Positions 1 to 7,035 of a DNA stretch of 10,820 bases are shown here, piece by piece; position 1 is the stretch's first letter; the number at the start of each line of letters is the position of its first letter. Source of the stretch: Acidimicrobiia bacterium (GTDB lineage: Bacteria; Actinomycetota; Acidimicrobiia; IMCC26256; JACDBD01). The DNA lies in assembly GCA_031177445.1 (NCBI GenBank), contig JAPSGP010000070.1:1-10820 (forward strand), read 5' to 3'. The notes beneath the pieces were generated by a model, which was given only the letters and a program-made list of their open reading frames with translations, had not been told where the DNA came from and did no database searches. The position numbers and the translations under genes are program-made.

Positions 1-16
1 AATAGGTTGCTGACGG

Positions 17-937
17 GTGCGCGAGCTCGAGGCAGAGCTCGAGGCGGTCGCGGAGATGAACGATCCCCGCTTCGAGGAGCTCCACCGGTGCTATCGCGAC
101 GTGTTCTCGGCGCACAACGCCAAGGGTGTCCTCGACGTCATCGGCCACGACACCGCCGGTCCCCGCATCGCGGCCTCACCCTCGCCTGCGCCACCACCGA
201 CCGAGCAGCACGCTCCGGAGCTCACTCCGCAGGTCACCGTCACGATCCCCGTCTGGAGCCGGACTCCCGAGCTTGCCGACATGGCCGTGCGCACCGTCGA
301 TCGGGTCTGGGAGGTCGCGCGTGTGCCCACCGAGGTGATCGTGATCGACAATGGCTCGCCCCACGAGCGACCACTCGCTGCGTCCGTGCATCGCTTCGAC
401 GAGAACCGAGGCGTCGCCACCGCCTGGAACACGGGAATCCACATGGCGCGGGCGCCACTCGTCGCCGTGCTGAACAGCGACTGCCTCGTGGAGCCGGGCT
501 GGGACGAGGCGCTCGTCGAAGCGGTCACGACCGGGCGCCGGATCGCCTTCCCCTATACCGACCACGGCGACGACCTCGGCTTCCGCCAACCCGATCAGGG
601 CGGAACCTCGGGCTGGTGCTTCATGATGACGATCGCCGTCTACCGGGAGATCGGCCCGTTCGACGAGCGATTCAACCCGGCGTACTGCGAGGACACCGAC
701 TACTGGCACCGTGCCTGGGAGCGCGGCATCGAGCTGTCCCCGGTACCCGCGGCTCACGTCACCCACTTCCGCCGTACGACCGCATCCGTCGACCCGCACT
801 ACGAGTGGCTGCTGCAGGGTCATCGCTACAAGTACGGCTGGAAACACGGGGTCGATCCACTGCGCGCGCCGCCCTACTACCGGCGCGACATCGTCGAATA
901 CCACTGCCGCGGCACGTCGCTGGTTGCGCCGACATGA
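17..937 (+). CDS. Family 2 (GT-A fold) glycosyltransferase
   Basis: Predicted 306-residue cytoplasmic glycosyltransferase that would move a sugar from a nucleotide-sugar donor to a growing glycan. The GT2 domain begins near residue 72 (VTVTIPVW). The nucleotide-binding DNGS lies at 111-114, and a rhamnosyltransferase-like ENRGVATAWNTG follows at 129-140. The DxD-equivalent NSD is at 153-155 and the acidic ED pair at 225-226 (CEDTDYW). No membrane segment is visible. Residues 1-30 look like a short helical or coiled segment (ELEAELEA) joined by a Pro/Ala-rich linker (about 52-70) to the catalytic domain. GTG at 17 is the only start available before the in-frame TGA at 11-13; the ribosome site is weak (AGG at 4-6). 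An internal ATG at 56 is possible. The gene converges on the BNR gene with 26 bases between the stops. Donor and acceptor are unknown; the family call is secure, the start less so. Confidence 0.88.
   Translation: MRELEAELEAVAEMNDPRFEELHRCYRDVFSAHNAKGVLDVIGHDTAGPRIAASPSPAPPPTEQHAPELTPQVTVTIPVWSRTPELADMAVRTVDRVWEVARVPTEVIVIDNGSPHERPLAASVHRFDENRGVATAWNTGIHMARAPLVAVLNSDCLVEPGWDEALVEAVTTGRRIAFPYTDHGDDLGFRQPDQGGTSGWCFMMTIAVYREIGPFDERFNPAYCEDTDYWHRAWERGIELSPVPAAHVTHFRRTTASVDPHYEWLLQGHRYKYGWKHGVDPLRAPPYYRRDIVEYHCRGTSLVAPT
23..46 (+). repeat. 12-bp tandem repeat encoding ELEA-ELEA
   Basis: Two adjacent 12-base units (gagctcgaggca and gagctcgaggcg, 11 of 12 identical) encode residues 3-10 of the glycosyltransferase. 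This is a short heptad-like helical stretch, probably a small coding duplication with no regulatory role. Confidence 0.6.
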
Positions 938-963
938 TCAGCCGCGGCGCGCTGAAGGCGAGC

Positions 964-2202
964 TCAGATCGGAGCAGTCACCACGAGGGGTCTGCGTCCT
1001 TCGGGGACCAGGATCTCGACACGACCGTGACGGGCAAGGGCCTGCGTGTCGTAGCTCACCTCCCATCGACGGGGTACCGACCCGAACGTGCGCTGCGCGC
1101 CGGCGGCACCGTTCGTGACGTCGACCGCGACCAGGTGGTCGTCCTGGGCGCCCAGGAGCCACACCTTCCCGTCGCGGGTGCCGGCGATGCCGGGCCGCCA
1201 GCCGACCGTCGAGCCGTCGAGGTCCTCACGGCGCCAGCCGGCGCGGCCGCGCCACAGGTGCACGATCGTGCGTCTGCCACCGGTCCGGTCGAGCACGACG
1301 GCTCCGTGCGGCCGACCGTCGGCGGCAACGGTGAGCCCGCCGTCGTTGACGAGCCCGGAACCCGACGGCGGAGTGTCCAGGACCACCTCCGCGGTGCGGT
1401 GCGTGATCGGCAGCGCGAGCTCCCGTCGTGCGCTCGTCTCCCAGGAGCGCCCGCCGTCGCCCGAACGCGCGTAGCCCACGTCGTTCGTCGTGGCGACGTC
1501 ACGCCCGGCGCGCCACTCGAACATGAGGTGGATGACGCCCGATCGCGGATCGACGGCGACGTCGTGCACGTACGGGATCTCGCCCGTGGTCGTCCCGTCG
1601 AGCACGGCTCCGATGTGCTCCCACTGGTCGGCGCCGGGGCCGAGTGCGTCGAGCAGGATCACGCCCGCGCCCGACGTCGACTCCCGGCGCCAGAACAGCA
1701 GGGTCCCGTCCGGGAGCGCGACCAGCCGCGGATAGGTCACGCTGGTGGCCGGCTCGGCAAGCCGGCCAGTCTCCCAGCTCGCGAGGTCCCGAGGCCGGCG
1801 CGAGCGGATGTAGCGGAGCGGGCCGTTGTGCATGTTGCCGATGACGTGGACGTAGCCGCGTCCGTCGACCGCGATCGCATAGACGTTGTGCTCGTCGTTC
1901 TCGGTCGGCGCCGCCAGCGGGTTGCCCGGCAGCGCGCCGAGGTTCTCGATGCGCCACGCGCCGCCGCCGCGCGCTCGCTTGCCCGCGAACGGCGTGCCGT
2001 CCGGAGCGACCCAGACCGCGTACTGCTCGGTCTCGGTGCTCCAGAGATTGTCCTGGATGAACACGCGCCCGTTGCGCACGTCGGTTGCCTGCGTGGACCG
2101 CGCCGCCTCCTCCCGGGTGCTGGCCACGATGACCACGACCGCCACGACGGGGACCAGGACGGCAACCGCCCGCATCACCCAACCGATCGTCCGCCGACTC
2201 AT
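964..2202 (-). CDS. Membrane-anchored BNR_4-type beta-propeller protein
   Basis: Predicted 412-residue extracytoplasmic protein. An Arg-containing N-terminus (MSRR) is followed by one hydrophobic helix at about residues 10-28, either an uncleaved signal anchor or a signal peptide. The rest resembles the 'BNR repeat-containing family member' group (BNR_4 type). Conserved-looking features are DEHNVYAIAVDGRGYVHV at 103-120, GNMHNGPLRY at 122-131, VTYPRLVALPDGTLLF at 155-170, and an Asp-box-like SGDGGRSWE at 247-255. Relatives include proteins linked to polysaccharide binding or breakdown, some with lyase-like propeller folds, so a role in trimming or binding a glycan outside the membrane is reasonable; no catalytic activity can be assigned. 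The start ATG at 2202 lies 11 bases from the divergent methyltransferase start, with no clear ribosome site. An internal ATG at 2175 (residue 10) would still leave the hydrophobic segment. It is the only clearly exported product in the window. Confidence 0.82.
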   Translation of the reverse strand: MSRRTIGWVMRAVAVLVPVVAVVVIVASTREEAARSTQATDVRNGRVFIQDNLWSTETEQYAVWVAPDGTPFAGKRARGGGAWRIENLGALPGNPLAAPTENDEHNVYAIAVDGRGYVHVIGNMHNGPLRYIRSRRPRDLASWETGRLAEPATSVTYPRLVALPDGTLLFWRRESTSGAGVILLDALGPGADQWEHIGAVLDGTTTGEIPYVHDVAVDPRSGVIHLMFEWRAGRDVATTNDVGYARSGDGGRSWETSARRELALPITHRTAEVVLDTPPSGSGLVNDGGLTVAADGRPHGAVVLDRTGGRRTIVHLWRGRAGWRREDLDGSTVGWRPGIAGTRDGKVWLLGAQDDHLVAVDVTNGAAGAQRTFGSVPRRWEVSYDTQALARHGRVEILVPEGRRPLVVTAPI

Positions 2203-2213
2203 GGAGCGCTGCG
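2203..2213 (+). promoter_or_regulatory. 11-bp divergent start gap with ribosome binding site
   Basis: Only 11 bases separate the start codons of the BNR gene (-) and the methyltransferase gene (+). GGAG at 2203-2206 lies 7 bases before the ATG at 2214 and supports that start. No promoter fits in the gap, so any promoter for either gene must lie inside the opposite coding region, or one of the starts is misplaced. Confidence 0.6.
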
Positions 2214-2846
2214 ATGACGAACGCGACCCTCGAACGGATCGACTCTTTGCTCGCGAACCTGCCGAAGCTCCACATCTGGGGCGGAGTGCCGCAGGTCGGC
2301 GGCCTGAACCGCCAGATCGCGGACCGGCTCGTCGGCGAGATCGCCTCGCTCGGCACGCCTGCGATCGCCGAGACCGGCGCGGGGGCGACGACCCTGTTGT
2401 TCCTGTGCCTCGAACCCCATGAGCTGATCAGCATCGCGCCCGACCACGCACTCGAGGAGCGCGTGCGCAAAGAGGCCGACGCGCGGGGCATTCCGATCGA
2501 TCCGCTCCGCTTCCACCGCGAACGGTCCGAGCTCGCGCTGCCGCGGCTCGCCGACTCCGGCCAGCGGCTCGACGCCGCGCTGATCGACGGCAACCACGGC
2601 TGGCCGGCGGTGTTCGTCGACTTCTGCTACCTCAACCTGATGTTGCGCGAGGGAGGGGTGCTCTTCGTCGACGACGTGCAGCTGCACTCGGTCGCCCAGC
2701 TGTTCCACCTGCTCCGGCAGCAGGAGGAGTTCGAGCTGCTGGGCGTCGACTCGAAGCTCGCGACGTTCCGCAAGGTGCTCGATCGCTCGTTCTTACCCGA
2801 TTGGCGCGCCGAGCCCTTCATCCGCATGAACAGCCTCACGCTCTGA
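2214..2846 (+). CDS. Class I SAM-dependent methyltransferase (Methyltransf_24-like)
   Basis: Predicted 210-residue cytosolic methyltransferase with a Rossmann-like fold. The SAM-binding glycine loop is ETGAGATT at residues 53-60. The family's DAALIDGNHGW is at 120-130, followed by the hydrophobic strand LREGGVLFVDDV at 144-155, where the paired Asp residues are kept. This pattern (IDG-H, then GG...DD) is typical of the Methyltransf_24 group, which includes sugar and small-molecule O-methyltransferases. ATG at 2214 has GGAG 7 bases upstream. It is the first gene of a likely three-gene unit, with the sulfotransferase starting 20 bases after its stop. It could methylate a hydroxyl of the glycan made by neighbouring genes; the substrate is inferred from context only. 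Confidence 0.85.
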   Translation: MTNATLERIDSLLANLPKLHIWGGVPQVGGLNRQIADRLVGEIASLGTPAIAETGAGATTLLFLCLEPHELISIAPDHALEERVRKEADARGIPIDPLRFHRERSELALPRLADSGQRLDAALIDGNHGWPAVFVDFCYLNLMLREGGVLFVDDVQLHSVAQLFHLLRQQEEFELLGVDSKLATFRKVLDRSFLPDWRAEPFIRMNSLTL

Positions 2847-2850
2847 GCAC

Positions 2851-2855
2851 GGAGG
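2851..2855 (+). promoter_or_regulatory. Shine-Dalgarno GGAGG for the sulfotransferase
   Basis: GGAGG lies 11 bases before GTG at 2867. The frame is open back to 2801, overlapping the methyltransferase, but the extra residues (Arg/His/Pro-rich) do not look like protein. This site decides for the GTG start. Confidence 0.6.
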
Positions 2856-2866
2856 TACATCCCGTA

Positions 2867-3445
2867 GTGCGAACCGCAGGAAAGATCTTCGGCATCGGCC
2901 TGAACAAGACCGCGACCGTCTCGCTGCACGAGGCGCTCGAGACGCTCGGGTACTCGAGCCTGCATTTCGGCGGCCCCGAGACCCGCCTCGCCGTGCAGCG
3001 CGCCATCGAAGACGGCAAGCCGCTCCTGACGTACCTGGACCCCCGTTACGTCGCGTTCTCCGACATCGGACTGCTCAGCTATCACTTCGACCTCGCCGAT
3101 GGTCAGTACCCCGGGAGCCGGTTCATCCTCACCACTCGCCCGCTCGAGGACTGGCTCGACAGCCGCGAACGTCACGTGGAGTACAACCGGTCCCAGCACG
3201 CGCTCGGTCGGTACACGGGCAACTTCCTCGAGATCGACCGGGAGCACTGGACCGCGATGTACCACCAGCACATCGCGCGGGTGCGCTCCTATTTCGCCGA
3301 CCGGCCCGACGACCTGCTCGTGATCGACATCACCGCCGGTGACGGCTGGGAGCCGCTGTGCGAGTTCCTGGGCCACGAAGTTCCCGACGAGCCGTTCCCG
3401 TGGAGGAACCGCTCGGGAACCTGGACCGCGGCATGGACGTCGTGA
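2867..3445 (+). CDS. Sulfotransferase family protein (Sulfotransfer_4-like)
   Basis: Predicted 192-residue cytosolic sulfotransferase that would transfer a sulfuryl group from PAPS to a hydroxyl or amine. Near the N-terminus, KIFGIGLNKTATVSLHEAL (6-24) is the 5'-phosphosulfate binding loop of this family, with Lys14 and Thr15 in the P-loop-like position. RFILTTRPLEDWLDS at 85-99 matches the 3'-phosphate binding strand and helix. The C-terminal FLGHEVPDEPFPWRN (167-181) is the usual ending of Sulfotransfer_4 proteins, so the protein appears close to full length. GTG at 2867 is chosen because the family begins just before the KIFGIG strand and GGAGG lies upstream. The gene sits 20 bases after the methyltransferase and overlaps the next gene's likely start by 13 bases, indicating one transcript. 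A sulfated glycan or glycolipid is a reasonable inference; the acceptor cannot be read from the sequence. Confidence 0.85.
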   Translation: MRTAGKIFGIGLNKTATVSLHEALETLGYSSLHFGGPETRLAVQRAIEDGKPLLTYLDPRYVAFSDIGLLSYHFDLADGQYPGSRFILTTRPLEDWLDSRERHVEYNRSQHALGRYTGNFLEIDREHWTAMYHQHIARVRSYFADRPDDLLVIDITAGDGWEPLCEFLGHEVPDEPFPWRNRSGTWTAAWTS

Positions 3446-5895
3446 GCTCGGTCGGATACGACGGCGCCACGCGCGCGGAGCGGGCTGCCCGCCGATACCT
3501 CGCACTCCTGAAAGGAGCGCTGCTCGACGAGCACTACCTCGAGAACGAAGTGCGCCTGCAATACGTCCTCGACTGCCTCGCGAACGGGCACTCGCCCGAG
3601 ACACGCGTCCTGCACGACCCCCCGCGGCAGCTTCGGAACGAGTTCAACCGCCTGGTGGCGGCGCGTCGCGCCGGGACCTCGAACGGCGCCGATGGGACCA
3701 TCCTCCCCTACACCGAGATGGGACGCGTCCGGCTCGAGCACCTCGAACGCTGCCTCGACCGCATCCGCGAGGAGTCGGTCGACGGCGACCTCGTCGAGTG
3801 CGGCACCCTGCGAGGCGGCGGCGCGATCTTCCAGCGCGGGTACCTCGAGGCCTACGAGCTCGACGATCGCCAGGTTTGGGTCGCCGACGAGTTCAGCGGC
3901 TCGGCCGAGCTCAACCTCGTGCGGGAGGGCTTCGACCGCTTCGGCTTGCTCGATGCACGCGTGCGCTTCCTCCAGGGGGAGGTCTCGACCGCGCTCGCGG
4001 ATGCACTGATCGAGCACGTGGCGCTGGCACGCATCGAGACGCAGACCTACGAGGCGACACGAGCTGCGCTCGAAGAGCTCTACGGGCATCTCGCCGTCGG
4101 CGGCTACGTGATCGTGGGCGACTACGGGCTCACGGACGCGCGGCGCGCGGTCGACGAGTTCCGCTCCCAGCTCGGTGTCGACGATCCGATCGAGCGCGTC
4201 GACTGGGCGAGTGCAGCCTGGCGCAAGCTGCAGCCGGATCACGCCGCTCGCCCTCGGGTCGCGCGGGCGAGCCCGGGTCGTCATGCGCCACTCGCTCCCG
4301 CACTGACCGGAGGAGAGCTCGACCTGTCCGTCGTCATCGTCTTCTACAACATGCGACGCGAGGCCGAGCGCACGCTCCATTCGCTGTCGCGCGCCTACCA
4401 GCGCGAGATCGACGAGCTCGGTTACGAGGTCATCGTGGTCGAGAACGGGTCAGCCGAGGACCAGAGGCTCGGTGCCGAGTACGTGCGGAGCTTCGGGCCC
4501 GAGTTCACCTACATCGATCTCGGCGAGGAGGCGACGCCGTCGCCGGTGCGGGCGCTCAATCACGGCATCAAGGCGAGCCTCGGCAACGCGATCGCGCTGA
4601 TGATCGACGGCGCTCACGTGCTCACACCGAGGGTGCTGCGGTTCGGCACGATGGCAATGGACGTCTACGACCCGGCGCTGGTGGCGACGCAACAGTGGTA
4701 CGTCGGGCCGGGCCAACAGCCCGACACCCTGCGCCAGGGATACGACCAGGACTACGAGGACCGGCTGTTCGCGCAGATCGACTGGCCCGCCGACGGCTAC
4801 CGCCTGTTCGACATCGGGCACTTCATCGGCGAGCGCGATTGGTTCGACGGCCTCTGGGAGAGCAACTGCATCTTCGTCCCCCGCCGCCTGCTCGAACAGT
4901 TCGGCAGCATGGATGAGTCGTTCTCCATGCCCGGCGGCGGCTTCGCCAACCTCGACCTCTACGAGCGCATCGGCGCCGCGCCCGACGTGACCGTGGCGAG
5001 CATCCTCGGTGAGGGCTCGTTTCACCAAGCGCACGGCGGCACGACGACCAACGCCCCGGACTCCGACGAACGGAGCGTGCTCCTGGCCTCGTACCACGAG
5101 CACTACTCGGAGCTCCGAGGTCGTCCGTTCCGAGGACCGGGGAAGCCCATCCACTTCGTCGGGAGCATGTTCGACGGCGCCCGGCGGACCCGGGCCCGCC
5201 GCCACACCGCCATCGAGCTCTTCAAGCGCGGCCAGCGCATCGCCGCCGACCGTCACCCGGAGCAGCCGGCTCCGATCCCCGAGGACCTGAAGCTCGAGTT
5301 CACGGACGCGTTCTGGCGCAGCTTCGCCTGGCGTCAGACCAAGTGGTTGGGGCGCTCGGTCCCGAAGAACCCGACCGACCTCGTGGTGTACCAGGAGCTG
5401 ATCGCCACCGTCCGACCCGATTGGATCGTGGAGACGAACACCGGGGGCGGAGGCCGTACCTTCTTCCTTGCCTCGGTCTGCGACCTCGTGGGCCACGGGC
5501 GTGTCGTCTCGATCGACGTCGAGGCGGCGCCGAAACTGCCGGAGCATCCCCGCATCACCTACCTCGCCGGCGACATGGTCGACGATGCCGTGGTCGAACA
5601 GGTGCGAGAGCTCGTCGGTGAGCCTGCACGCGCGCTCGTCCTGTTCGGACTGGCGAACCGACAACGATTGATGACCGCCTTCGAGGCCTACTCGCCGCTG
5701 GTCCCGGTCGGCTCTTACATCGTGCTCGAGGACACGATCACGAACGGTCACCCGGTGTGGACCGGCATGGGGCCGGGGCCGGCGGAGGCGATCAAGGGCA
5801 TCCTCGCGATGCATCGCGAGTTCGCCTCCGACCCGACGATGGAGAAGCTCGCGCTGACGTTCAACCCCGGGGGCTTCTTGAAGCGGATCCGCTGA
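3433..5895 (+). CDS. Three-domain protein: TylF-like / GT2 / CmcI-like
   Basis: Predicted 820-residue cytosolic fusion. Residues about 30-265 resemble TylF/MycF macrocin O-methyltransferases: SAM loop ECGTLRGGGA at 122-131 and ending VDWASAAWRK at 256-265. Residues about 296-590 form a family 2 glycosyltransferase: LSVVIVFYNM at 298-307, VENGS at 336-340, IDGAH at 391-395 in the DxD position, and MPGGGFANLDLY at 499-510. Residues about 630-820 resemble the CmcI/cephalosporin hydroxylase methyltransferase-like family: ETNTGGGGRTFFLAS at 667-681, VLEDT at 764-768, FNPGGFLKRI at 810-819. Both outer domains have lost acidic residues: TylF's usual LDGDLYEST reads IETQTYEAT (201-209) and its DDYG reads GDYG (229-232), while CmcI's usual LDSDHS reads FGLANR (738-743). 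ATG at 3433 (GGA 7 bases upstream) is chosen; GTG at 3400 or at 3442 (a GTGA overlap with the sulfotransferase stop) are alternatives. The central domain probably transfers sugar; the outer domains may be structural or have altered chemistry. Confidence 0.85.
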   Translation: MDVVSSVGYDGATRAERAARRYLALLKGALLDEHYLENEVRLQYVLDCLANGHSPETRVLHDPPRQLRNEFNRLVAARRAGTSNGADGTILPYTEMGRVRLEHLERCLDRIREESVDGDLVECGTLRGGGAIFQRGYLEAYELDDRQVWVADEFSGSAELNLVREGFDRFGLLDARVRFLQGEVSTALADALIEHVALARIETQTYEATRAALEELYGHLAVGGYVIVGDYGLTDARRAVDEFRSQLGVDDPIERVDWASAAWRKLQPDHAARPRVARASPGRHAPLAPALTGGELDLSVVIVFYNMRREAERTLHSLSRAYQREIDELGYEVIVVENGSAEDQRLGAEYVRSFGPEFTYIDLGEEATPSPVRALNHGIKASLGNAIALMIDGAHVLTPRVLRFGTMAMDVYDPALVATQQWYVGPGQQPDTLRQGYDQDYEDRLFAQIDWPADGYRLFDIGHFIGERDWFDGLWESNCIFVPRRLLEQFGSMDESFSMPGGGFANLDLYERIGAAPDVTVASILGEGSFHQAHGGTTTNAPDSDERSVLLASYHEHYSELRGRPFRGPGKPIHFVGSMFDGARRTRARRHTAIELFKRGQRIAADRHPEQPAPIPEDLKLEFTDAFWRSFAWRQTKWLGRSVPKNPTDLVVYQELIATVRPDWIVETNTGGGGRTFFLASVCDLVGHGRVVSIDVEAAPKLPEHPRITYLAGDMVDDAVVEQVRELVGEPARALVLFGLANRQRLMTAFEAYSPLVPVGSYIVLEDTITNGHPVWTGMGPGPAEAIKGILAMHREFASDPTMEKLALTFNPGGFLKRIR

Positions 5896-5919
5896 CGGCG
5901 ACGGCTGATGCGCCTCCTT

Positions 5920-7035
5920 TCACCCCGAGATCCCGGCCTCGTCGCAGAACCGGGCGAGCACCCGATCGGAGTCGAAGTACTGCTCCGCCAGGGCGCGCGC
6001 CGCCTCGCAGTGCCCACCGTGGTCCGCCGCGATCCGGTCGGCGCCGGCAACCGCCTCGCCGAGGCTGCGAAAACCGATCAACCCGTCGCCCGACGGGACG
6101 AACCGGCTGAACCCGGTGTCCTGCACGAGCGCCGGCCGACCGGAGGCGAGGTACCGAGTGGTCCGGTCGCTGAACCATCCGCTGTTCGTGTCGACGTAAA
6201 TCCCCTGCGCGACGGAGAACTCGGCGCCGGAACGCTGGACGTAGTGACGGAACGTGTCCGGGTCGGCGCCAGCCGCGTTCGGGTCGGCGATGTCCCACCC
6301 GTGCTCCAGCAGCGCGCGCAGGTCGCGTCCGTCGTCGGGATGGATGTTCAGCGCCAGTTCGAAGTGCTGCGCCGATCGTCGTGGCAGCTCGATGAACTTG
6401 CGGAACTCGTGCACCTTCAGGCCGTAGGTGTGTCCGCCGAACTCGACCGGCCCGAACGGCCCTCTCCAGTTGGCGATGGTGGTGAACCGGCCGGCTGCGG
6501 TCGGCTGAACGACCGGCCAGTCCTCGAGGACCACCGGCTGGCGCACGGTATGCCAGTGGGTCCCACCCGTCGGGATGGAGCAGCCCTCGCCGCCGATGTT
6601 CTCGGCGATCGTGAAGTGCAGATCGTGACCTTCCACGCCGGCGTCAGCGCCCTGGGCGTGCCAGATCTGCGTGAACCCCGGATCGATGTCGATCATCACC
6701 CGCCGGCGAAAGGCCGGGAACACCTGCGGGTGGCGCAGGTGGCCGCTGATGTTGACGAGCGTCGACGACGAAGCAAGCGCGACGACGTCGTCGATCGGCG
6801 GACCGACCTGCGCTTCGCCGCCGACCAGGAGACACGCCCGGTCCTGGAGACGGAATTGCCGGGTCACGGTCCGGAAGTAGTCGACCGCGTCGTCGTCGTG
6901 GGTCGCGAGCTCCTCGACGAACCAGACGTCGAGCCCGAGTCGCTGCAACCCGCGCACCCAACTCATCCGCACCCACGCCTCGCCGCCGCTCCCCGCCTTG
7001 TTCGCCAAGGCCCCACCGACGACGACCGGCGTCAC
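5920..7035 (-). CDS. Glycosyltransferase-like protein, paralogue A
   Basis: Predicted 371-residue cytosolic protein, probably a GT-B-fold glycosyltransferase of the family 1/4 or CgeB-like type. The N-terminal strand MTPVVVGGALANKAGSGGEA (1-20) has a Gly-rich loop before a helix, as in GT-B donor or acceptor domains. IDIDPGFTQIW (115-125), VVLEDWPVV (168-176) and KVHEFRKFIELP (207-218) recur in both neighbouring paralogues. The C-terminal half carries SGWFSDRTTRYLASGRP (285-301) then QDTGF (305-309), the kind of nucleotide-sugar-side motif seen in family 1-like enzymes. GTG at 7035 overlaps the stop of the upstream paralogue (GTGA). A good ribosome site (GGAG, then AAGG) lies 4-14 bases before it. 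It lacks about 18 residues that paralogue B has after residue 40. Its stop lies 24 bases from the convergent three-domain gene. The family relation to its neighbours is certain; the glycosyltransferase function is inferred. Confidence 0.8.
   Translation of the reverse strand: MTPVVVGGALANKAGSGGEAWVRMSWVRGLQRLGLDVWFVEELATHDDDAVDYFRTVTRQFRLQDRACLLVGGEAQVGPPIDDVVALASSSTLVNISGHLRHPQVFPAFRRRVMIDIDPGFTQIWHAQGADAGVEGHDLHFTIAENIGGEGCSIPTGGTHWHTVRQPVVLEDWPVVQPTAAGRFTTIANWRGPFGPVEFGGHTYGLKVHEFRKFIELPRRSAQHFELALNIHPDDGRDLRALLEHGWDIADPNAAGADPDTFRHYVQRSGAEFSVAQGIYVDTNSGWFSDRTTRYLASGRPALVQDTGFSRFVPSGDGLIGFRSLGEAVAGADRIAADHGGHCEAARALAEQYFDSDRVLARFCDEAGISG

Noticed and set aside
938..963. Possible terminator hairpin between the convergent genes (TCAGC at 938-942, GCTGA at 951-955)
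   Set aside because: Only a 5-base stem with an 8-base loop and no T-run on either strand.
964..2202. Sialidase
   Set aside because: Only one clear Asp-box is present and the sialidase FRIP-type arginine motif is not seen; BNR_4 signatures fit better.
7..2217. Long + strand open frame of 736 codons over the first two genes
   Set aside because: The product is Arg/His/Pro-rich with no domain pattern and runs antisense to the clear BNR gene; it is a by-product of high GC.
4450..5814. 454-codon minus-strand frame inside the three-domain gene
   Set aside because: Composition is Arg/Val/Asp repeats typical of the reverse of GC-rich codons, with no motif; the opposite strand has three recognisable domains.
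3433..5895. Cephalosporin biosynthesis gene, suggested by the CmcI-like domain
   Set aside because: The family name is historical and covers many sugar O-methyltransferase-like proteins; no beta-lactam genes are nearby and the key acidic residue is missing.
5897..5919. Possible terminator (GGCG/CGCC followed by TCCTT)
   Set aside because: A 4-base stem with a 10-base loop is too weak to call.
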